Of a stretch of DNA of 64,000 nt, positions 60,011 through 64,000 are shown in pieces. Source of the DNA: Planctomycetota bacterium (GTDB taxonomy: Bacteria; Planctomycetota; UBA8742; UBA2392); NCBI GenBank assembly GCA_020849795.1, contig JADZFR010000038.1, positions 49,889-113,888 on the forward strand. Direction: 5' to 3'. The notes below the pieces were generated by a model. It did not search any database and had not been told where the DNA came from. It worked only from the letters and a program-made list of their open reading frames with translations. A program made the translations under genes and the position numbers. Numbering within the stretch: the stretch's first letter is position 1; each line of letters opens with the position of its first letter.

Positions 60011-61172
60011 GCGACTGTCTTCGAGAATGGGCAAGCTGGTGCAGTCCGACATCCGGCGGCTGACCATTGAGTGTGACAAGGTCGGCGGCATCAACCTTGG
60101 CCAGGGCATCTGCGACCTGCCTACGCACCCTCTGGTGAAGCAGGGCGCGATTGACGCGATCAACCGCAACCAGGCCATCTACACCCACGCCCGCGGTCTG
60201 ATTGAGCTGCGTCGCGCGATTGCCGCCAAGCTGCGCGACTTCAACGGCCTGCAGTACGACCCCGACACCGAGCTTTGTGTCACCGTTGGCAGCAGTGGCG
60301 CCTTTGCCTGCTCGGTGCTGGCGACGCTGGATGCCGGCGACGAAATCATCCTGGTCGAGCCGTTCTACGGCTACCACCTCAACACGCTGATCATGGCCGG
60401 TGTCGTGCCGCGCTATGCGCGCATGGACCTCGCGACCATGACGCTGGACCGCCGCAGCTTTGAATCGGCAGTCACGGCCCGCACGCGCGGCGTCGTGATC
60501 TGCACGCCCAGCAACCCCGGCGGCATGGTCTACAGCGCTGACGACCTGCACTGGCTTGCTAACTTTGCCGAGCGACACGACCTGCTCGTCTACAGCGACG
60601 AGATCTACGAATACATCACCTACGACGGACTCAAGCACATCAGCGCGGGCACTATCCCGGCGCTGCGCAATCGCACCCTGCTGATGGGCGGCTACAGCAA
60701 GACGTTCAGCATCACCGGCTGGCGCATCGGCTACCTGGCGGCCCCTGCCGACATCATGGACAAAGCCGCCGTGGCCAGCGACCTGCTGTACATCTGCGCG
60801 CCCAACCCGTTGCAGCGCGGCGTGCTGAACGGCCTTGGCGCGCCGGCGACATTCTACGAGGAGATGCGACAACACTACGAAACCGGGCGCACGATGATCT
60901 GCGAAGCGCTGTCGGCGGGCGGGTTCAAGCCCTACCGGCCGCTGGGCAGCTACTACGTGATGGCCGACTTCTCGGCACACGGCTGGGCCGACGACCAGGT
61001 CGCCGCCACCGAGTTGCTTCGGCGCGCGAAGGTTGCCGCCATTCCGGGCAGCGCGTTCTACGAGCCGGGCAGCGGTCGGGGCAGCAAGCTGCTGCGCTTC
61101 TGCTACGCGAAAGAACTGGACGTGCTCGAGCAGGCATGCCAACGCATTCGCGGCCTCGGTACAGGCACATAA
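60003..61172 (+). CDS. Class I/II aminotransferase
   Basis: A 389-residue PLP-dependent aminotransferase of fold type I. Substrate and cofactor motifs include NLGQGICDLP (near 36), SNPGGMVYS, the PLP Asp in YSDEIYEYI and the Schiff-base Lys in GGYSKTFSITGWRIGYLA, with a C-terminal LLRFCYA. The NPTG motif reads NPGG. It starts at GTG 60003 (ATG 60027 also possible), inside the end of the prenyltransferase gene. Kynurenine/aromatic or methionine-type aminotransferases are closest by pattern; the substrate is not certain. Confidence 0.88.
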   Translation: MAKRLSSRMGKLVQSDIRRLTIECDKVGGINLGQGICDLPTHPLVKQGAIDAINRNQAIYTHARGLIELRRAIAAKLRDFNGLQYDPDTELCVTVGSSGAFACSVLATLDAGDEIILVEPFYGYHLNTLIMAGVVPRYARMDLATMTLDRRSFESAVTARTRGVVICTPSNPGGMVYSADDLHWLANFAERHDLLVYSDEIYEYITYDGLKHISAGTIPALRNRTLLMGGYSKTFSITGWRIGYLAAPADIMDKAAVASDLLYICAPNPLQRGVLNGLGAPATFYEEMRQHYETGRTMICEALSAGGFKPYRPLGSYYVMADFSAHGWADDQVAATELLRRAKVAAIPGSAFYEPGSGRGSKLLRFCYAKELDVLEQACQRIRGLGTGT

Positions 61173-61185
61173 GGCAGCGGCGACC

Positions 61186-61503
61186 ATGACGATTCCGCTG
61201 GGCATCCTGGCCCTGGTTCTGCTGATCACAAACAGTGTGGCGTTTGCCGCGCAGGGCCTCGACAAGCGCAAAGCGGTCCGCCACGCCCGTTCGCGCACAC
61301 CCGAACTGACCCTGCTGCTGCTGGGGTTGCCGATGGCGGCAGCCGGCATGCTGCTTGGAATGCGGATGTTCCGGCACAAGACGGCAAAGCGCAGCTTCCA
61401 GATGAAGGCGTTGCTTGTGGTATTCGCGAATCTGCTCATGGCCGCCTTCTTTGGCTGGTTGGCAACGAAAGGCCATGTGCGTGTTACACTTGTGCTTTAC
61501 TGA
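61186..61503 (+). CDS. DUF1294-family small membrane protein
   Basis: A 105-residue protein with three or four hydrophobic helices and the DUF1294 signature: ALDK-like QGLDKRKAVRHARSRTPE, then GMLLGMRMFRHKTAKRSFQ. The family is widespread and its function is unknown; in some proteins the domain follows a cold-shock domain, which is absent here. ATG 61186, 13 bases after the aminotransferase stop, is preceded by AAGGCAG. The longer frame from 61033 overlaps the aminotransferase. Confidence 0.88.
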   Translation: MTIPLGILALVLLITNSVAFAAQGLDKRKAVRHARSRTPELTLLLLGLPMAAAGMLLGMRMFRHKTAKRSFQMKALLVVFANLLMAAFFGWLATKGHVRVTLVLY

Positions 61504-61524
61504 CGGGGCTGGATGGGCGACAAT
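61496..61524 (+). promoter_or_regulatory. Predicted promoter of the 761-residue protein
   Basis: TTTACT (61496-61501, 4 of 6), 17-base spacer, GACAAT (61519-61524, 4 of 6), giving a leader of about 30 bases before ATG 61560. The -35 overlaps the stop of the DUF1294 gene. Confidence 0.4.
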
Positions 61525-61559
61525 ACCGCTGCCCTGAAGCGCCCCTCGAAAGCAGGCGG

Positions 61560-63845
61560 ATGAACGTACCCACGCCGGTCATCACCATCCCTCGCTGCAC
61601 GCGCTGCGCCGCGAAGTTGAGCTACGAGGGCCGCCCGTGCCACCTGTGCATCGCGCCTGCCGGCTTTCGCATTGCCAAGGGCTTTGCCCGCGACATCAAG
61701 GGACCGCAGCGCCAGCGCGACATCAAGCTGCCCAAGTTCGCCCAGCCGATTGCCGTGCGCGGCAAGAAGGCCGTCATGCCGCGCGGCGAACGCATGATTG
61801 CGACGCTGCGCCTGGTTGGGCGCTGGACCTGGAACAGCATCGGCATCGCGGCCGGTGTGCACTTGCTGGCCGTGATACTTGCCCTGTTCCTGCGCGCGGA
61901 AATCGAAAGCGTGATCGCGCGCGTCTCGAAGGTCGCAATCGAAGACAAGGTTGCCGTCGCGGCCACACCAGCCCCTGAGCCCGAAGAGCTTGAGGCGCCG
62001 TTTCTCAATCCCGAAGACGACGAGCTGATCATGCCAGACAAGCTCGACGATACCGTCATCGACACCGGTTCGCCTGAGTACGAAGCCCCGCCTGACGAGC
62101 GCATCTACGCGCCCGAGCCGCAGGTGGCCCCGCCGCGCCCGGCGCCGCCGAACGCATTCCCCGCGCGCCTTCCCAAGCAACCCAACGGACTGGGCGGCGG
62201 ACAACCTGAACCGGTCAAGCGGCCCCCCACCGGCTCAGGTCTTTTCGTCAACCGCAACGGCGACAGTCGCGCCGGTGCCATCAAGCGCTACGGCGGCGGC
62301 GACGACACCGAAGAGGCCGTCAACCTTGGCCTTGAGTATCTGGCGCGCCAGCAAGGCTCTGACGGAAGCTGGGACCCCAACAAGGGCTTTGAAGTTCCGC
62401 CCGATTGGGGTTCGCGCAACAACGGATACCGCGGCGCAATCACGGCCCTGTGCACCCTGCCGTTTCTTGCCGCCGGCAACTCGCCCGACGAAGGCCGCTA
62501 CAAGTCCAACGTGCGCCGCGCGCTCAACTGGCTGATGAACCGACAGAAGAGCGACGGCTACATCAGCTACGCGATCAGCGGCGACATGTACACCCACTGC
62601 GTCGCCACGCTGGCCCTGTGCGAAGCCTACGGCATGACCCGCGACGAAGAGATCGGCAAGAGCGCCGAGCGCGCCGTGCGCTACCTTGAACGCACGCAGG
62701 GCAACCGCGGCGGCTGGGACTACCAGGGCTACATCACTGCATCTACGCCGACGGGCGGCACCGAGCGCAACGACGGCAGCATCAGCGGCTGGGCGATTCT
62801 CGCGTTCAAGAGCGCGAAGTCAGTCGGCATCAAGGTGAACGAACGCACCTGGACCCAGATGGCCGAACTGTACGATCGCCTGAGCCTCAACAGCGGCGAG
62901 ACCTACTACGCCGATGCGCCCTACGGCCGCCTTTCCGGCACGCGCAAGGGCGTGGGCATGGTCGGCGTCGGCTTGACTTCACGGGTGATTCTCGACGACG
63001 ATCGTTTTGAGGCCCGCAACGCAGCCGCCGAAGAACTGCTGCTGCACAAGCTGCCGACCTGGGATGCCTTTCACGAGCCGACGTATGACTCGACGGCGCC
63101 GAACTTCAACACGTTTTACGGGCTCTACTACTGCACGCTGGGCATGTTCCTGAAGAACGGCGGCGAAGGCTACGCCTGGTCGCAGTGGAACGAGGCGATG
63201 AAGAAAACTCTGCTGCCGCAGCAGGTGAAGCGGGGTTCGCGCAAGGGTTCATGGGAGCCGGTGGACACGTGGATCGGGCCGATCATGGGCGACCTGTACA
63301 GCACCGCGTGCAGCGTGCTGTGCCTTGAGGTCTACTACCGCTACAACCCGATGCACCGCGCCGACAGCGCAGTGGCGCCGGTCGCGTCGGACAGCCCGGC
63401 GCCCGACAAGCCCGCACCCCGCGTCAACCCTGAACCGCGCGAAGACACCGACAGCCCCGCCGACCGCAGCCGCGCTCTGCGCGCGCTGGTCAACGCCAAG
63501 GGCAGCGGTGCCGTGGCCGACCTGATCAAGGCGCTGAATGACGAGGCAAGCAGCGTGCGCAGCACGGCGCTGTCTGAGCTTGGCAAACTGAAAGCCAAAG
63601 ACGCCGCGCCCGCGGTGTCGAACATGCTGGCGCAGCCGGGCAATGACTCGTTGCGCTTCACCATTGTCGACACGCTGGGCCGCCTCGGCGACCGCAGCGT
63701 GTACCCGGCACTGGTCAAACTGCTGGGCGACTCGGACGAGTCCATCCAGCAGGCCGCGCGCAACGCGTTGGGCAAGCTTTCCGGCGGCAAAGACTTCGGC
63801 GTGAACAAGAACGCCTGGCGCGACTGGTTTGAGCGCAACCCTTGA
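61560..63845 (+). CDS. Zinc-ribbon, membrane-anchored protein with prenyltransferase-type repeats and HEAT domain
   Basis: A 761-residue protein of unknown role. Four cysteines in CTRC and CHLC (residues 13-30) form a zinc-ribbon-like start; a basic stretch leads to one membrane helix (about 90-112). A Pro/Glu-rich linker (130-235) is followed by a region (about 245-600) with motifs such as QQGSDGSWDPN and TQGNRGGWDYQGY typical of the squalene-cyclase/prenyltransferase alpha-alpha barrel, with no DxDD cyclase motif seen. A HEAT-repeat part (about 645-755) ends it. Such large surface proteins are common in Planctomycetota genomes. Confidence 0.78.
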   Translation: MNVPTPVITIPRCTRCAAKLSYEGRPCHLCIAPAGFRIAKGFARDIKGPQRQRDIKLPKFAQPIAVRGKKAVMPRGERMIATLRLVGRWTWNSIGIAAGVHLLAVILALFLRAEIESVIARVSKVAIEDKVAVAATPAPEPEELEAPFLNPEDDELIMPDKLDDTVIDTGSPEYEAPPDERIYAPEPQVAPPRPAPPNAFPARLPKQPNGLGGGQPEPVKRPPTGSGLFVNRNGDSRAGAIKRYGGGDDTEEAVNLGLEYLARQQGSDGSWDPNKGFEVPPDWGSRNNGYRGAITALCTLPFLAAGNSPDEGRYKSNVRRALNWLMNRQKSDGYISYAISGDMYTHCVATLALCEAYGMTRDEEIGKSAERAVRYLERTQGNRGGWDYQGYITASTPTGGTERNDGSISGWAILAFKSAKSVGIKVNERTWTQMAELYDRLSLNSGETYYADAPYGRLSGTRKGVGMVGVGLTSRVILDDDRFEARNAAAEELLLHKLPTWDAFHEPTYDSTAPNFNTFYGLYYCTLGMFLKNGGEGYAWSQWNEAMKKTLLPQQVKRGSRKGSWEPVDTWIGPIMGDLYSTACSVLCLEVYYRYNPMHRADSAVAPVASDSPAPDKPAPRVNPEPREDTDSPADRSRALRALVNAKGSGAVADLIKALNDEASSVRSTALSELGKLKAKDAAPAVSNMLAQPGNDSLRFTIVDTLGRLGDRSVYPALVKLLGDSDESIQQAARNALGKLSGGKDFGVNKNAWRDWFERNP

Positions 63846-63862
63846 CGTGCAACTCCGTGTCT

Positions 63863-63879
63863 CGCGCCATGGTGGCGCG
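63863..63879. terminator. Small hairpin between convergent genes
   Basis: CGCGCCA (63863-63869) pairs with TGGCGCG (63873-63879) around TGG, 17 bases after the stop of the 761-residue gene and 9 bases beyond the stop of the minus-strand gene. No T tract. Confidence 0.4.
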
Positions 63880-63888
63880 GTGTGCCGC

Positions 63889-64000
63889 CTACTCCTCCCA
63901 CTGCCGCTTCTGTTGCGGCAGCTTGTTGTAGACTTCCACGTGCATCCGCTCGTACAGCTCCTGCATGCTTTGCGCGCCGCGGTTGGTCCACACACTGCTC
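63889..64000 (-). CDS. C-terminal fragment of an unknown protein (cut by window edge)
   Basis: The minus strand is open from the right edge to a TAG at 63891-63889, encoding at least 36 residues that end MHVEVYNKLPQQKRQWEE. Segments such as NRGAQSMQELYERM are charged and helical, as in many soluble protein tails. The frame has normal codon use for this window and convergent placement with a hairpin, so it is probably real. No family can be assigned from this piece. Confidence 0.45.
   Translation of the reverse strand, partial: SSVWTNRGAQSMQELYERMHVEVYNKLPQQKRQWEE

Noticed and set aside
59610..61439. A 609-codon minus-strand open frame
   Set aside because: Antisense to the prenyltransferase, aminotransferase and DUF1294 genes, whose motifs are all clear.

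Overview
The window is a dense, high-GC (about 60-68% in rows I counted), chromosomal stretch from a Gram-negative-type bacterium. Evidence: many lipoprotein and Sec-type signal peptides, a LolD/MacB-type ATPase, an encoded undecaprenyl-diphosphatase, and menaquinone synthesis by the futalosine route (mqnE). The mix of a short HisG with HisZ, a DUF1844 protein, tandem receiver-PP2C phosphatases, a GldG/DUF4340 type ABC cluster and a large prenyltransferase-repeat/HEAT protein suggests the Planctomycetota or a neighbouring PVC-like lineage. That assignment is inference; no rRNA is present. I see no insertion sequence, prophage or CRISPR array.

Layout. 1-3.0 kb (minus): a lolD-like ATPase, a lipoprotein cytochrome c, hisZ, hisG and the start of a probable hisD. 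3.1-7.6 kb (plus): an unusual four-gene cluster made of an acidic/basic protein ending in a ribosomal L7/L12-like domain, a small protein, an FHA protein and a bitopic membrane protein. 7.6-13.3 kb (plus): aroB, dprA, a homocysteine methyltransferase/MTHFR fusion, plsY, gpsA. 13.3-20.9 kb (minus): a transketolase C-terminal half, an MFS transporter, a small protein, an aminotransferase with a divergent prephenate dehydratase, then a lipoprotein built of repeated ExbD-like domains, a DUF1844 protein and another lipoprotein. 21-28 kb: mqnE, a TPR-like secreted protein, a NUDIX hydrolase, a YbjQ-family protein, miaA, a possible 24-residue peptide, an SPFH protein and tRNA-Asp. 28-37 kb: uppP, an M1 aminopeptidase, an S41-like protease, a fatty acid desaturase, two paralogous membrane proteins and a saccharopine-dehydrogenase-like protein. 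37.1-38 kb: a lower-GC secreted protein whose promoter has a run of 17 G between -35 and -10. 38-44 kb: a bitopic protein, two receiver-PP2C phosphatases and three small envelope proteins. 44-46 kb: an SRAP protein, tRNA-Lys and a secreted protein. 46.3-55.1 kb: five overlapping genes of a gliding-type ABC-2 transporter. 55-64 kb: a degenerate class III cyclase, an EI24-like protein, an M23-like protein, a UbiA prenyltransferase with an aminotransferase and a DUF1294 protein, a 761-residue prenyltransferase-repeat protein, and one truncated gene at the right edge.

The most notable observations are: (1) a candidate phase-variable promoter at 37197-37230 (consensus TTGACA, then 22 bases including G17, then TATACT) ahead of a secreted protein; (2) a lipoprotein that looks like a tandem duplication of ExbD/TolR-like periplasmic modules with no membrane helix; (3) the L7/L12-like plus FHA cluster; (4) a DUF4340 protein that ends in a parvulin-like domain; (5) a prephenate dehydratase and a nucleotide cyclase that have each lost textbook active-site residues; (6) several genes whose -10 element sits only 6-9 bases before the start codon, suggesting leaderless transcripts.
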